A stretch of DNA of 24,328 bases from Flavobacteriaceae bacterium (GTDB taxonomy: Bacteria > Bacteroidota > Bacteroidia > Flavobacteriales > Flavobacteriaceae): the NCBI GenBank assembly GCA_023700885.1, contig JAMPYA010000011.1, forward strand, positions 1 to 24,328. The letters are read 5' to 3'. Made by a program: the position numbers and the translations under genes. This document shows, one piece after another, positions 14,804 through 22,768 of this stretch (positions within the stretch are counted from its first letter, which is position 1; the number at the start of each line of letters is the position of its first letter). The notes beneath the pieces were generated by a model that was not told the origin of the DNA, searched no databases, and worked only from the letters and a program-made list of their open reading frames with translations.

Positions 14804-14817
14804 TGTTACTATATTTG
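14788..14817 (+). promoter_or_regulatory. promoter of the HD phosphohydrolase gene
   Basis: TTTG at 14788-14791 and TATATTTG at 14810-14817 are 18 bases apart, a full match to the Bacteroidota promoter. Transcription would begin near 14823. The promoter lies across the first codons of porX on the opposite strand, so the two divergent units share DNA and probably interfere. Confidence 0.65.
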
Positions 14818-14842
14818 TGTTTCTATTATAAAAAAATGTATT

Positions 14843-16081
14843 GTGCCAAAGTTACATGTTAACAAGTTTAAGATATTAAACGACCCAATTTACGGATTTA
14901 TTACTATTCCAAATAGTTTAATTTTTGATTTAATAGAACATCCTTATTTTCAGCGGTTGAGAAGAATATCCCAAATGGGATTATCATCATTAGTGTATCC
15001 CGGAGCTCATCATTCAAGGTTTCATCATGCTATTGGATGTGTATATTTAATGCAAAAAGCAGTAAGGGTTTTAAGATTTAAAGGTGTAAAAATTACTGAT
15101 GATGAAGAAAATGCACTTTATATAGCTATTTTATTACACGATATTGGTCATGGAGCATTTTCTCATGCGCTTGAAAATAGTATAGTATCAGGGATTAATC
15201 ACGAACAGATTTCTTTAAAATTTATGGAGGTTTTAAATGTTGAGTTTGATAATCAACTTGATTTGGCAATTATGATATTTAAAGGAAATCATAAAAAGAA
15301 ATATTTATATCAACTAATATCTAGTCAGTTAGATATGGATCGATTAGATTATCTTAAGCGAGATAGTTTTTACTCGGGTGTTGCAGAAGGTAATATCAAT
15401 TCAGATCGTTTAATTGCCATGTTAAATGTACATGATGGTGAACTGGTTATTGAAGAAAAAGGAATCTATTCTGTAGAAAAATTTATAGTTGGAAGACGAT
15501 TGATGTACTGGCAAGTTTATTTACATAAAACAGGTTTAGGAGCAGAATTGTTATTAGTAAATATTTTAAAGAGAGCTAAGGAATTGGCATTGAAAGGTAT
15601 TGACTTATTTGGAAGCAGCAACTTAAAATACTTTTTATATCAAAAAATTGATGAAACTAATTTTGATGATAAAACACTAGAATTATTTGCACAATTAGAC
15701 GACTATGATGTGTTATCTGCTGTAAAAGAATGGACTAATCATAATGATAAAATATTATCAACATTATCTAAAATGTTAATTAACAGAAAGTTGCCTAAAG
15801 TTATTTTGCAAAATCAAAAATTAGGGAAAGTGGAAGTTAATAAGATTACAAAAAAGATTTTAGACAATTATGATATCACTAAAAATGAAATATCCTATTT
15901 TATTTTTCAGGGAAATGTTAGTAATCAAGCGTATAATTTAAAAGATAATACCATTAAAATTTTATCAAAAAAAGGCAAAACTGTTGATTTAGCTATTGCT
16001 TCAGACCAATTAAATTTAATGGCTTTATCTAAGCCAGTTATTAAATACTATATTTGCTTTCCTAAACGGTTAGATTTATAA
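14843..16081 (+). CDS. HD-domain phosphohydrolase (dNTPase-like)
   Basis: A 412-residue HD-superfamily protein. With GTG as residue 1, the motif HHSRFHHAIG supplies H61/H62, and ILLHDIGHGAFSHALE supplies the H99-D100 pair and further histidines. DMDRLDYLKRDS supplies the distal Asp. This arrangement is that of SAMHD1-type dNTP triphosphohydrolase relatives. The core opens with KILNDPIYGFITIPN, which is typical of the family in Bacteroidota. Start choice: the only in-frame ATG upstream (14789) lies inside the promoter and the porX coding region, and the ATG at 14836 is out of frame. GTG at 14843 is therefore the best start. Substrate is unproven. It diverges from porX and is followed after 36 bases by lpxD. 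Confidence 0.88.
   Translation: MPKLHVNKFKILNDPIYGFITIPNSLIFDLIEHPYFQRLRRISQMGLSSLVYPGAHHSRFHHAIGCVYLMQKAVRVLRFKGVKITDDEENALYIAILLHDIGHGAFSHALENSIVSGINHEQISLKFMEVLNVEFDNQLDLAIMIFKGNHKKKYLYQLISSQLDMDRLDYLKRDSFYSGVAEGNINSDRLIAMLNVHDGELVIEEKGIYSVEKFIVGRRLMYWQVYLHKTGLGAELLLVNILKRAKELALKGIDLFGSSNLKYFLYQKIDETNFDDKTLELFAQLDDYDVLSAVKEWTNHNDKILSTLSKMLINRKLPKVILQNQKLGKVEVNKITKKILDNYDITKNEISYFIFQGNVSNQAYNLKDNTIKILSKKGKTVDLAIASDQLNLMALSKPVIKYYICFPKRLDL
14847..14854 (-). promoter_or_regulatory. possible -7 element for the porX operon
   Basis: On the minus strand these bases read TAACTTTG, matching TAnnTTTG. Transcription would start near 14840, 37 bases before the porX ATG. No proper TTG is found at -33 (only TTTA further upstream). 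It lies beyond the HD promoter, so the two transcripts would overlap at their 5' ends. Confidence 0.35.
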
Positions 16082-16088
16082 GATAATA

Positions 16089-16115
16089 TTTGTAAAAAAC
16101 TTTTTCATATTTTTG
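16089..16115 (+). promoter_or_regulatory. possible promoter of the lpxD operon
   Basis: TTTG at 16089-16092 and TATTTTTG at 16108-16115 are 15 bases apart, shorter than the usual 17-23. If real, transcription begins about at the lpxD ATG (16121), making a leaderless or nearly leaderless message. The short spacer keeps this uncertain; the operon could also be read from the HD promoter. Confidence 0.35.
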
Positions 16116-16120
16116 CATTG

Positions 16121-17161
16121 ATGAAATTTACAGCCAAACAAATAGCAGAAGTTTTAAACGGAGAAATTGTAGGTGATTCCTCTATTGAAGTTGATAAACT
16201 TTCTAAGATTGAAGAAGGAACCAAAGGTTCACTTACTTTTCTATCGAATCTTAAATATAAGAATTATTTATACACAACAAAAGCTTCCATTGTTATTGTT
16301 AGTAAGGATTTTGAACCTGAAAAAATGGTTTCTATAACAATGATTAAGGTTATTGATGCTTATCAATCCTTTGCAAAATTATTAGAATTTTACAATCAAG
16401 TTAAACTTAATAAGTCCGGAATTGAAGAACCTAATTTTATAAGTAAGAGTGCAACAATAGGAGAAAATCCATACATAGGGGCTTTTGTGTATATAGGCAA
16501 TAAAGCTGTTTTAGGAAATAATGTTAAAATATATCCTAATGTTTTTATAGGTGAAAATGTGATTATAAAAGATAATACTACCATTTTTGCTGGAGCTAAA
16601 ATATACTCTGAAACAGAAATTGGAGCCTTTTGTACAATACATTCGGGTGCAGTTGTTGGATCTGATGGTTTTGGTTTTGCCCCAACTGATGAAGGGACCT
16701 ATCACAAAATACCTCAAATTGGAAATGTTATAATTGAGGATTATGTTGAGATTGGTGCAGGAACAACTATTGACAGAGCTACATTAGGATCCACCATTCT
16801 CAGAAAAGGAGTGAAATTGGACAATTTAATTCAAGTTGCTCACAACGTTGAAATTGGAGAAAATACTGTTATTGCAGCTCTTACAGCTCTTGCCGGATCT
16901 GCGAAAATTGGAAAAAATTGTATGATAGGCGGACAGGTTGGAATTATGGGACATATAACTATCGGCGATAATGTGAAAATTCAAGCTCAATCAGGTGTTA
17001 TTAAAGGGTTAAAAAACTATAAAGTGGTACAAGGAAGTCCTGCTATAGAATACAATAATTTTTTTAAATCTTATATACATTTTAAAAATTTCCCAAAAAT
17101 TGCTGAACAAATCAATAAATTAGAAAAAGAAATTCAAGAACTAAAAGTAAGATATGAGTAA
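16121..17161 (+). CDS. lpxD: UDP-3-O-acyl-glucosamine N-acyltransferase LpxD
   Basis: LpxD adds the second 3-hydroxyacyl chain, to the 2-amino group of UDP-3-O-acyl-glucosamine, in lipid A synthesis. The 346-residue protein begins with the uridine-binding domain (residues 1-100, GSLTFLSNLKY). A left-handed parallel beta-helix of hexapeptide repeats follows (about 105-300), then a C-terminal helix ending KEIQELKVRYE. The catalytic histidine is H241 in QVAHNVEIG, equivalent to E. coli H239. DGFGFAPT and IDRATLG are conserved LpxD motifs. I use ATG at 16121 rather than the adjacent in-frame TTG. The stop overlaps the lpxC start within ATGAGTAA, pointing to coupled translation. A second LpxD-like gene lies at 19973. 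Confidence 0.95.
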   Translation: MKFTAKQIAEVLNGEIVGDSSIEVDKLSKIEEGTKGSLTFLSNLKYKNYLYTTKASIVIVSKDFEPEKMVSITMIKVIDAYQSFAKLLEFYNQVKLNKSGIEEPNFISKSATIGENPYIGAFVYIGNKAVLGNNVKIYPNVFIGENVIIKDNTTIFAGAKIYSETEIGAFCTIHSGAVVGSDGFGFAPTDEGTYHKIPQIGNVIIEDYVEIGAGTTIDRATLGSTILRKGVKLDNLIQVAHNVEIGENTVIAALTALAGSAKIGKNCMIGGQVGIMGHITIGDNVKIQAQSGVIKGLKNYKVVQGSPAIEYNNFFKSYIHFKNFPKIAEQINKLEKEIQELKVRYE

Positions 17162-18548
17162 TTATCAAAAAACAATAGCAAAAGAAGTTTCACTTTCCGG
17201 TGTTGGATTACATACAGGAAATATAGTGACAATGACTTTTAAACCAGCTCCTACAGACTACGGATTTGCTTTTGAGAGAATAGATTTAGAAGGGAGACCT
17301 GTTATTGAAGCCAAAGTTGAATATGTTACTACAACTCAAAGAGGAACAAATATTGAAAAAAATGGAGTTCGTATCAATACTTCTGAGCACGTTTTAGCTG
17401 CTGCAGTTGGTTTAGACATCGATAATTTATGCATTGAAATTAATGCTGCTGAACCACCTATTATGGATGGATCATCTAAATATTTTATAGAAGCATTAGA
17501 GTCTGCTGGTATTGTTGAACAAGAAAAGGAAAGAGAAGTATTTGTAGTTAAAGAAGTTATTTCATTTAAAGATGAAGAAACAGGAAGTGAAATAATGGTA
17601 ATGCCTGCAGATGAATACCAAATAACAACAATGGTTGATTTTGGTACAAAAATTCTTGGAACACAAAATGCAACTATTAACTCAATAAAAGAGTTCAAAG
17701 ATGAAATTGCCAATGCGCGTACTTTTAGTTTTCTACACGAATTGGAGATGCTTCTAGATAATAATTTAATAAAAGGAGGTGATTTAAATAATGCAATTGT
17801 ATATGTTGATAAGGAAATATCTCCTGAAACAATAGAAAAACTAAAGGTTGTATTTAAAAAAGATAAAGTTAGTGTTAGTCCTAACGGAATATTAGATAAT
17901 TTAACATTACATTGGGCTAATGAGGCTGCTAGACATAAATTATTAGATGTTATTGGAGATTTAGCATTAATTGGTACTCGAATTCAAGGTAAAGTAATTG
18001 CTAATAAACCAGGTCATAAAATCAATACTTTATTTGCTAAAAAACTAGCAAATATTATAAAATGTGAAAAAAGAAATTATGTTCCAAAATATAATTTAAA
18101 TGAACCTCCGTTGATGGATATACATCAAATTATGGATGTGCTTCCGCATAGACCACCATTTTTATTAATAGACAGAATACTAGAATTATCTGATAAACAT
18201 GTTGTTGGAATGAAAAATGTAACCATGAATGAATCATATTTTGTTGGTCATTTTCCGGGAGCGCCAGTTATGCCAGGTGTACTTCAGGTAGAAGCCATGG
18301 CACAATGTGGAGGTGTATTAGTTTTAAATACGGTACCTGATCCACATAATTACTTAACCTATTTTATGAAAATGGATAATGTTAAGTTTAAACAAAAAGT
18401 GTTACCAGGAGATGCTTTGATAATTAAAGCTGAGTTAATTACTCCAATTAGAAGAGGTATTTGTCATATGCAAGCATTTGGCTATGCTAATAATAAATTA
18501 GTTGTAGAAGCAGAATTGATGGCACAAATAGTTAGAATAAACGATTAA
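17154..18548 (+). CDS. lpxC: bifunctional LpxC deacetylase / FabZ dehydratase
   Basis: A fusion of two enzymes in 464 residues. Residues 1-310 are LpxC, the zinc deacetylase that commits UDP-3-O-acyl-GlcNAc to lipid A. Zinc ligands are H79 (TSEHVLAA), H261 and D265 (RHKLLDVIGDL), and catalytic H288 is in GHKINTLF. Residues about 318-464 are FabZ, the (3R)-hydroxyacyl-ACP dehydratase, with HRPPFLLIDRILEL and GHFPGAPVMPGVLQVEAMAQ. Its catalytic pair is H366 and E380. LpxC and FabZ compete for hydroxyacyl-ACP in E. coli, so the fusion fixes their ratio. It is the normal arrangement in Bacteroidota. The gene overlaps lpxD by 8 bases and precedes lpxA by 9. Confidence 0.96.
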   Translation: MSNYQKTIAKEVSLSGVGLHTGNIVTMTFKPAPTDYGFAFERIDLEGRPVIEAKVEYVTTTQRGTNIEKNGVRINTSEHVLAAAVGLDIDNLCIEINAAEPPIMDGSSKYFIEALESAGIVEQEKEREVFVVKEVISFKDEETGSEIMVMPADEYQITTMVDFGTKILGTQNATINSIKEFKDEIANARTFSFLHELEMLLDNNLIKGGDLNNAIVYVDKEISPETIEKLKVVFKKDKVSVSPNGILDNLTLHWANEAARHKLLDVIGDLALIGTRIQGKVIANKPGHKINTLFAKKLANIIKCEKRNYVPKYNLNEPPLMDIHQIMDVLPHRPPFLLIDRILELSDKHVVGMKNVTMNESYFVGHFPGAPVMPGVLQVEAMAQCGGVLVLNTVPDPHNYLTYFMKMDNVKFKQKVLPGDALIIKAELITPIRRGICHMQAFGYANNKLVVEAELMAQIVRIND

Positions 18549-18557
18549 AGAATTAAT

Positions 18558-19340
18558 ATGAATCAACCATTAGCATATATACATCCAGGAGCTAAAATTG
18601 CTCGAAACGTAGTAGTAGAGCCTTTTACTACTATTCATAACAATGTAATTATAGGATCAGGAACATGGATAGGGTCTAACGTAACTATAATGGAAGGTGC
18701 AAGAATTGGCAGTAACTGTAGAATTTTTCCCGGTGCGGTAATATCGGCAATCCCTCAGGATTTAAAATTTGAAGGAGAAGATTCTCTTACTATTATTGGT
18801 GATAATACTACTGTTAGAGAATGTGTTACTATCAATAGAGGTACAAGCGCAACCGGAAGAACAATAATTGGAAATAATTGTTTAATAATGGCAACAGCTC
18901 ATATTGCTCATGATTGTGAAATAGGAGATTATGCAATTGTAGTGAATGGAGTAGCTTTGGCAGGTCACGTAATTGTTGGAAAATATGCTATTATTGGTGG
19001 ATTAGCAGCAATACATCAATTTATTCATATTGGTGATCATGCAATGATTTCAGGTGGTTCTTTAGTAAGAAAGGATGTTCCTCCATTTACAAAAGCAGCA
19101 AAAGAACCATTATCATATGTAGGTATTAATTCAATAGGTTTAAGAAGAAGAGGGTTTTCTACTGAAAAAATTAGAGAAATACAAGATATTTATAGAATTC
19201 TGTATCAGAAAAATTATAATACATCTCAAGCATTAGAGAAATTAGAGGCTGAAATGGAAGCTACTGCTGAACGTGATGAAATAATAACTTTCATTAGAAA
19301 TTCACAAAGAGGTATCATGAAAGGATATTCAGGAAATTAA
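18558..19340 (+). CDS. lpxA: UDP-GlcNAc O-acyltransferase LpxA
   Basis: LpxA transfers a 3-hydroxyacyl chain from ACP to the 3-OH of UDP-GlcNAc, the first step of lipid A synthesis. The 260 residues form a left-handed beta-helix of hexapeptide repeats (about 1-185) and a helical C-terminal domain. The active-site motif AHIAHDCEIG gives catalytic H118, equivalent to E. coli H125. AISAIPQDLKFEGE-like (here VISAIPQDLKFEGE), IHQFIHIGDHAMISGGS and GLRRRGFS are LpxA signatures and distinguish it from LpxD. Length matches E. coli (262). It lies 9 bases after lpxC/fabZ and 29 before efp, so all are one operon. Confidence 0.96.
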   Translation: MNQPLAYIHPGAKIARNVVVEPFTTIHNNVIIGSGTWIGSNVTIMEGARIGSNCRIFPGAVISAIPQDLKFEGEDSLTIIGDNTTVRECVTINRGTSATGRTIIGNNCLIMATAHIAHDCEIGDYAIVVNGVALAGHVIVGKYAIIGGLAAIHQFIHIGDHAMISGGSLVRKDVPPFTKAAKEPLSYVGINSIGLRRRGFSTEKIREIQDIYRILYQKNYNTSQALEKLEAEMEATAERDEIITFIRNSQRGIMKGYSGN

Positions 19341-19369
19341 TATAAAATAAATTAGAAAAGATTAAATAA

Positions 19370-19936
19370 ATGGCAAGTACATCAGATATTAGAAATGGAT
19401 TATGCATCAATTATAACAATGATACTTTTAAAGTAATTGAATTTTTACACGTAAAACCCGGTAAAGGTCCTGCATTTGTTAGAACTAAATTAAAAAGTTT
19501 AACATCAGGTAAAGTGTTAGACAATACCTTCTCTGGAGGTCAGAAAATTGATGAAGTTAGAGTAGAAACTAGAAAATATCAGTTTTTATATAATGAAGGA
19601 GAAATGTATTTTTTTATGAATACAGACGATTACAATCAAATAACAATTTTGAAAGAAGTATTAGATGCACCTGAGTTAATGAAAGAAGGAGAGATGGTAA
19701 CTATCATCATTAGAGCAGAAGATGAGTTTCCATTATCTGTAGATATGCCTGCAAGTGTTATTTTGAAGGTAATTGAGACTGAACCTGGGTTAAAAGGGAA
19801 TACCGCTACCAATGCAACAAAACCTGCTATAGTTGAAACAGGTGCTAGAGTTAATGTACCTTTATTTATTAATGAAGGTGACAGTATAAAGATTGATACT
19901 TCTAAAGGTTCTTATTTAGAGAGAGTTAAAGAATAG
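19370..19936 (+). CDS. efp: translation elongation factor P
   Basis: EF-P rescues ribosomes stalled on polyproline. The 188-residue protein has three beta domains: KOW-like N-terminal with HVKPGKGPAFVRTKLK, the middle domain with YNEGEMYFFMNTDDYNQI, and the C-terminal domain with ETGARVNVPLFINEGDSIKIDT. The tip lysine, which is beta-lysylated in E. coli, is K32 in PGKG. No epmA or epmB modification gene is nearby, so modification state is unknown. It is embedded in the lipid A operon, a synteny I associate with Flavobacteriia. The 36 bases after its stop are almost entirely a palindrome. Confidence 0.97.
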   Translation: MASTSDIRNGLCINYNNDTFKVIEFLHVKPGKGPAFVRTKLKSLTSGKVLDNTFSGGQKIDEVRVETRKYQFLYNEGEMYFFMNTDDYNQITILKEVLDAPELMKEGEMVTIIIRAEDEFPLSVDMPASVILKVIETEPGLKGNTATNATKPAIVETGARVNVPLFINEGDSIKIDTSKGSYLERVKE

Positions 19937-19970
19937 AATTTTTTTTATATCTTTAGATATAAAAAAAATT
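19937..19970. repeat. perfect palindrome filling the efp-lpxD2 gap
   Basis: AATTTTTTTTATATCT at 19937-19952 is the exact reverse complement of AGATATAAAAAAAATT at 19955-19970, with TT between. It starts at the base after the efp stop codon and ends two bases before the next ATG. As RNA it would be an almost pure A-U hairpin (15 base pairs with a four-base loop). TATCTTTAG inside it resembles a -7 element by one base. It could attenuate or re-initiate transcription, or protect the efp 3' end. Confidence 0.8.
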
Positions 19971-19972
19971 AT

Positions 19973-20896
19973 ATGAAATTTGCTAAAACCTTTACTTTAA
20001 AAGAAATAGCCAGCATTATTAATTGTAAATATGTTGGTTCTGATGATTTTCCCGTTAATGGAATGAATGAAATTAACGTAGTAGAATCAGGAGATATTGT
20101 ATTTGTTGATCATCCAAAATACTATACTAAAGCCTTAAAATCTGCAGCAACTATCATTTTAATAAATAAAGATGTAGAGTGCCCAGAAGGTAAGGCTTTA
20201 TTATTAACAGATGATCCGTTTAGAGATTTTAAAAAATTAGTACTTTATTTTAAACCTTTTCAAAGTGCTAATAATCTTATTGCAGAATCGGCTAAAATTG
20301 GTAAAAACACTATCATACAGCCCAATGTATTTTTAGGAAACAATGTTGTAATTGGTGAATATTGTTTAATTCATCCAAACGTTGTTATTTATGATAATTG
20401 CATTGTAGGAAATAATGTGACAATTCATGCGGGAACTGTAATTGGAGCAGATGCTTTTTATTATAAAAAACGTTCTGATTGTTATGATAAACTTAATTCG
20501 TGTGGGTCAGTTATTATAGAAGATAACGTAGATATAGGTGCACTCTGTACAATAGATAGGGGAGTTACAGGTAATACCACTATTAAAAAAGGGACAAAAA
20601 TTGACAATCAAGTTCAGGTTGGCCATGATACTGTAATTGGTGAGCGTTGTTTAATAGCAGCCCAAACAGGTATTTCTGGTTGTGTAATTCTTGAAGAACA
20701 AGTTACTTTATGGGGTCAGGTAGGCACAAACAGTGGAATTAGAATTGGTGCTGGAGCTACTGTTTTTGGGCAATCAGGAGTCACAAAATCTTTATCAGGA
20801 GGTAAATCTTATTTTGGATCACCTATTGCTGAATCAAGAGAGAAAATGAAAGAAATAGTTCGTATGAAACAAATTACACATAAGGATAAAAATTAA
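19973..20896 (+). CDS. second LpxD-like N-acyltransferase (paralogue)
   Basis: A 307-residue acyltransferase with the LpxD layout: an N-terminal uridine-binding-like domain (about 1-98, SGDIVFVDHPKYYTKALK), a hexapeptide beta-helix (about 103-280) and a short basic C-terminus. The catalytic histidine is kept (H218 in QVGHDTVIG), as is IDRG (CTIDRGVTGNT). The LpxD DGFGF turn is changed to DAFYY, and the C-terminal helix is shorter than in LpxD at 16121. It probably acts on a nucleotide-sugar in lipid A or another glycolipid, but the acceptor and acyl chain could differ. It follows efp by 36 bases and precedes sucD. Such a second copy is, from memory, common in Flavobacteriia. Confidence 0.82.
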   Translation: MKFAKTFTLKEIASIINCKYVGSDDFPVNGMNEINVVESGDIVFVDHPKYYTKALKSAATIILINKDVECPEGKALLLTDDPFRDFKKLVLYFKPFQSANNLIAESAKIGKNTIIQPNVFLGNNVVIGEYCLIHPNVVIYDNCIVGNNVTIHAGTVIGADAFYYKKRSDCYDKLNSCGSVIIEDNVDIGALCTIDRGVTGNTTIKKGTKIDNQVQVGHDTVIGERCLIAAQTGISGCVILEEQVTLWGQVGTNSGIRIGAGATVFGQSGVTKSLSGGKSYFGSPIAESREKMKEIVRMKQITHKDKN

Positions 20897-20929
20897 AAGA
20901 ATTCCTTTTAAATAAACGTATTAAAAGTG

Positions 20930-20937
20930 TAATTTTG
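20930..20937 (+). promoter_or_regulatory. possible -7 element for sucD
   Basis: TAATTTTG matches TAnnTTTG and lies 30 bases before the sucD ATG. The -33 region reads TTTTA instead of TTTG at the right spacing. It could give sucD transcription independent of the lipid A genes. Confidence 0.4.
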
Positions 20938-20967
20938 TACCGTTTTAATAATAAAATTAATTACACA

Positions 20968-21843
20968 ATGAGCGTTTTAGTAAATAAAAATTCAAAAATA
21001 ATAGTTCAAGGTTTTACAGGTAGCGAAGGAACTTTTCATGCTACTCAAATGATAGATTATGGAAGCAATGTTGTTGGTGGTATAACTCCAGGAAAAGGCG
21101 GACAAACACATTTAGGAAAACCCGTATTTAATACTGTTGCTGATGCTGTAAATTCAGTGCAAGCCGATACATCCATTATATTTGTTCCACCTGCATTTGC
21201 TGCCGATGCTATAATGGAAGCCGCTGCAGCTGGTATCAAAGTGATCATTTGTATCACTGAAGGAATACCTGTTTCTGACATGGTTAAGGTAAAAAATTAC
21301 ATTGCTGAAAAGGACTGTAGATTGGTTGGACCAAACTGTCCGGGGGTAATTACTGCAGATGAAGCTAAAGTTGGAATTATGCCTGGATTTATCTTTAAAA
21401 AGGGTAGAGTAGGGATCGTTTCAAAATCAGGTACATTAACTTATGAAGCAGCAGATCAAGTTGTAAAACAAGGCTTTGGTATTTCTACTGCAATTGGAAT
21501 TGGGGGTGACCCAATCATTGGGACTACAACAAAAGAAGCTGTAGAATTATTTATGAATGACCCGGAAACTGATATTATTGTAATGATTGGTGAAATTGGT
21601 GGTCAGCTAGAAGCAGATGCAGCTCGTTGGATTAAAGCTGATGGAAACAGAAAACCAGTTGTTGGGTTTATTGCAGGGCAAACTGCTCCTAAAGGAAGAA
21701 CAATGGGACATGCCGGAGCAATTGTTGGTGGAGCAGATGATACCGCTCAGGCTAAAATGGAAATTTTAAAAGAAAACGGAATTCATGTTGTTGAATCACC
21801 AGCTAAGATTGGGGTAAAAGTAGCAGAACTTCTTAAAAAATAA
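20968..21843 (+). CDS. sucD: succinate-CoA ligase alpha subunit
   Basis: The alpha subunit of succinyl-CoA synthetase, which in the citric acid cycle converts succinyl-CoA to succinate with nucleoside triphosphate formation. With the start at 20968 (MSVLVNKNSKIIVQGFTG) it has 291 residues, matching the family. An in-frame TTG 33 bases upstream would add residues foreign to the family and sits in the -7 element. The CoA-binding amino domain has GFTGSEGTFHA and GGITPGKGG. The phosphorylated histidine is H248 in GHAGAIV, and GEIGG (208-212) contacts it. The partner sucC is not adjacent and must lie elsewhere. A strong terminator follows. Confidence 0.96.
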   Translation: MSVLVNKNSKIIVQGFTGSEGTFHATQMIDYGSNVVGGITPGKGGQTHLGKPVFNTVADAVNSVQADTSIIFVPPAFAADAIMEAAAAGIKVIICITEGIPVSDMVKVKNYIAEKDCRLVGPNCPGVITADEAKVGIMPGFIFKKGRVGIVSKSGTLTYEAADQVVKQGFGISTAIGIGGDPIIGTTTKEAVELFMNDPETDIIVMIGEIGGQLEADAARWIKADGNRKPVVGFIAGQTAPKGRTMGHAGAIVGGADDTAQAKMEILKENGIHVVESPAKIGVKVAELLKK

Positions 21844-21862
21844 TAATTTCAAAATGGCACTT

Positions 21863-21889
21863 AAACCACGCTATAAGCGTGGTTTTTTT
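21863..21889 (+). terminator. intrinsic terminator after sucD
   Basis: AAACCACGC at 21863-21871 pairs with GCGTGGTTT at 21877-21885 around the loop TATAA; the T-run extends to 21889. It begins 20 bases after the sucD stop and closes the lipid A-efp-sucD region. Confidence 0.92.
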
Positions 21890-21901
21890 ATGGTAATTCA
21901 G

Positions 21902-21909
21902 TATATTTG
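21902..21909 (+). promoter_or_regulatory. possible -7 element for fabG
   Basis: TATATTTG matches TAnnTTTG and lies 20 bases before the fabG ATG. The -33 position falls in the T-run of the sucD terminator and has no TTG. A new promoter is needed here because of that terminator, which favours the call. Confidence 0.45.
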
Positions 21910-21929
21910 ATAAATTAATAATAAGACAC

Positions 21930-22676
21930 ATGAAACTATTAGAAAATAAAATTGCATTAATTACTGGAGCTTCTCGTGGTATTGGAAGAGGAATTGCTGA
22001 AATTTTTGCAAAACAAGGCGCTAATGTAGCATTTACTTATAATGCATCAGCTGAGGCAGCAGCAGCATTAGAAGCAGAATTACAGCAATTTGGTATAAAA
22101 GCAAAAGCTTATAAATCTGATGCATCAAAATATGATCAAGCTCAATTATTGGTAGAAGATGTTTTAAAAGATTTTGGTTCTATCGATATATTAATCAACA
22201 ATGCCGGTATCACAAAAGATAATTTATTGATGCGTATTTCTGAAGATGATTTTGATAAAGTAATTGAAGTCAATCTTAAATCTGTATTTAATTTAACTAA
22301 AGCCGTTATCAAACCTATGATGAAGCAACGTTTTGGTTCTATTATCAATATGAGCTCAGTTGTTGGTGTTAAAGGAAATGCAGGTCAAACCAATTATGCA
22401 GCTTCTAAAGCCGGAATTTTAGGATTTACAAAATCTGTAGCACTAGAATTAGGTTCTAGAAATATTCGTTGTAATGCTGTTGCTCCCGGTTTTATAGAAA
22501 CTGAAATGACTGAAAAGTTAGATGAAAATACAGTGAAGGGATGGAGAGATGCCATTCCTTTAAAAAGAGGTGGTACACCTGAAGATGTTGCTAATGTTTG
22601 TGTATTTTTAGGTTCAGACATGAGCGCTTATGTTACAGGTCAGACCATTAATGTAGACGGAGGAATGTTAACTTAA
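21930..22676 (+). CDS. fabG: 3-oxoacyl-ACP reductase FabG
   Basis: FabG is the NADPH-dependent reductase of the fatty-acid elongation cycle. The 248-residue short-chain dehydrogenase has the nucleotide motif TGASRGIG (12-19) and NNAG (90-93). The catalytic set is N115, S143, Y156 and K160 (INMSSVVG, NYAASKAG). The FabG-specific stretch ITKDNLLMRISEDDFDKVIEVNL and the tail TGQTINVDGGMLT follow. Length equals the E. coli enzyme to within a few residues (244). Many SDR paralogues look alike, but the middle segment is FabG-specific, so the call is firm. It is transcribed after the sucD terminator. Confidence 0.94.
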   Translation: MKLLENKIALITGASRGIGRGIAEIFAKQGANVAFTYNASAEAAAALEAELQQFGIKAKAYKSDASKYDQAQLLVEDVLKDFGSIDILINNAGITKDNLLMRISEDDFDKVIEVNLKSVFNLTKAVIKPMMKQRFGSIINMSSVVGVKGNAGQTNYAASKAGILGFTKSVALELGSRNIRCNAVAPGFIETEMTEKLDENTVKGWRDAIPLKRGGTPEDVANVCVFLGSDMSAYVTGQTINVDGGMLT

Positions 22677-22768
22677 AATAATTGACAATTAAAAACTAAC
22701 ATTTTAAAAGTTAAGCCATCGATTGGCAGGGCGGGAAATTTAAAATTCAAAATTTAAAATAAAAAAAT
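22677..22768. other. spacer between fabG and the YbjQ-family gene
   Basis: This 92-base gap has no hairpin terminator. It contains an isolated G+C-rich patch (GGCAGGGCGGG at 22725-22735) in otherwise A/T-rich DNA, followed directly by heptamer repeats. No TAnnTTTG element is present. Confidence 0.55.
22736..22763 (+). repeat. four tandem heptamers before the YbjQ-family gene
   Basis: The bases divide evenly into AAATTTA, AAATTCA, AAATTTA and AAATAAA, ending five bases before the start codon. Low complexity makes chance periodicity possible, but the exact period of seven matches the array upstream of priA. Confidence 0.5.

Noticed and set aside
14843..16081. HD phosphohydrolase as part of an antiphage dNTP-depletion system
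   Set aside because: It sits among housekeeping genes with ordinary composition and no toxin, sensor or mobile partner; family membership alone is not enough.
22683..22688. TTGACA as an E. coli-type -35 box
   Set aside because: Bacteroidota promoters use TTG/TAnnTTTG; no partner element lies at a suitable distance and the match is expected by chance.
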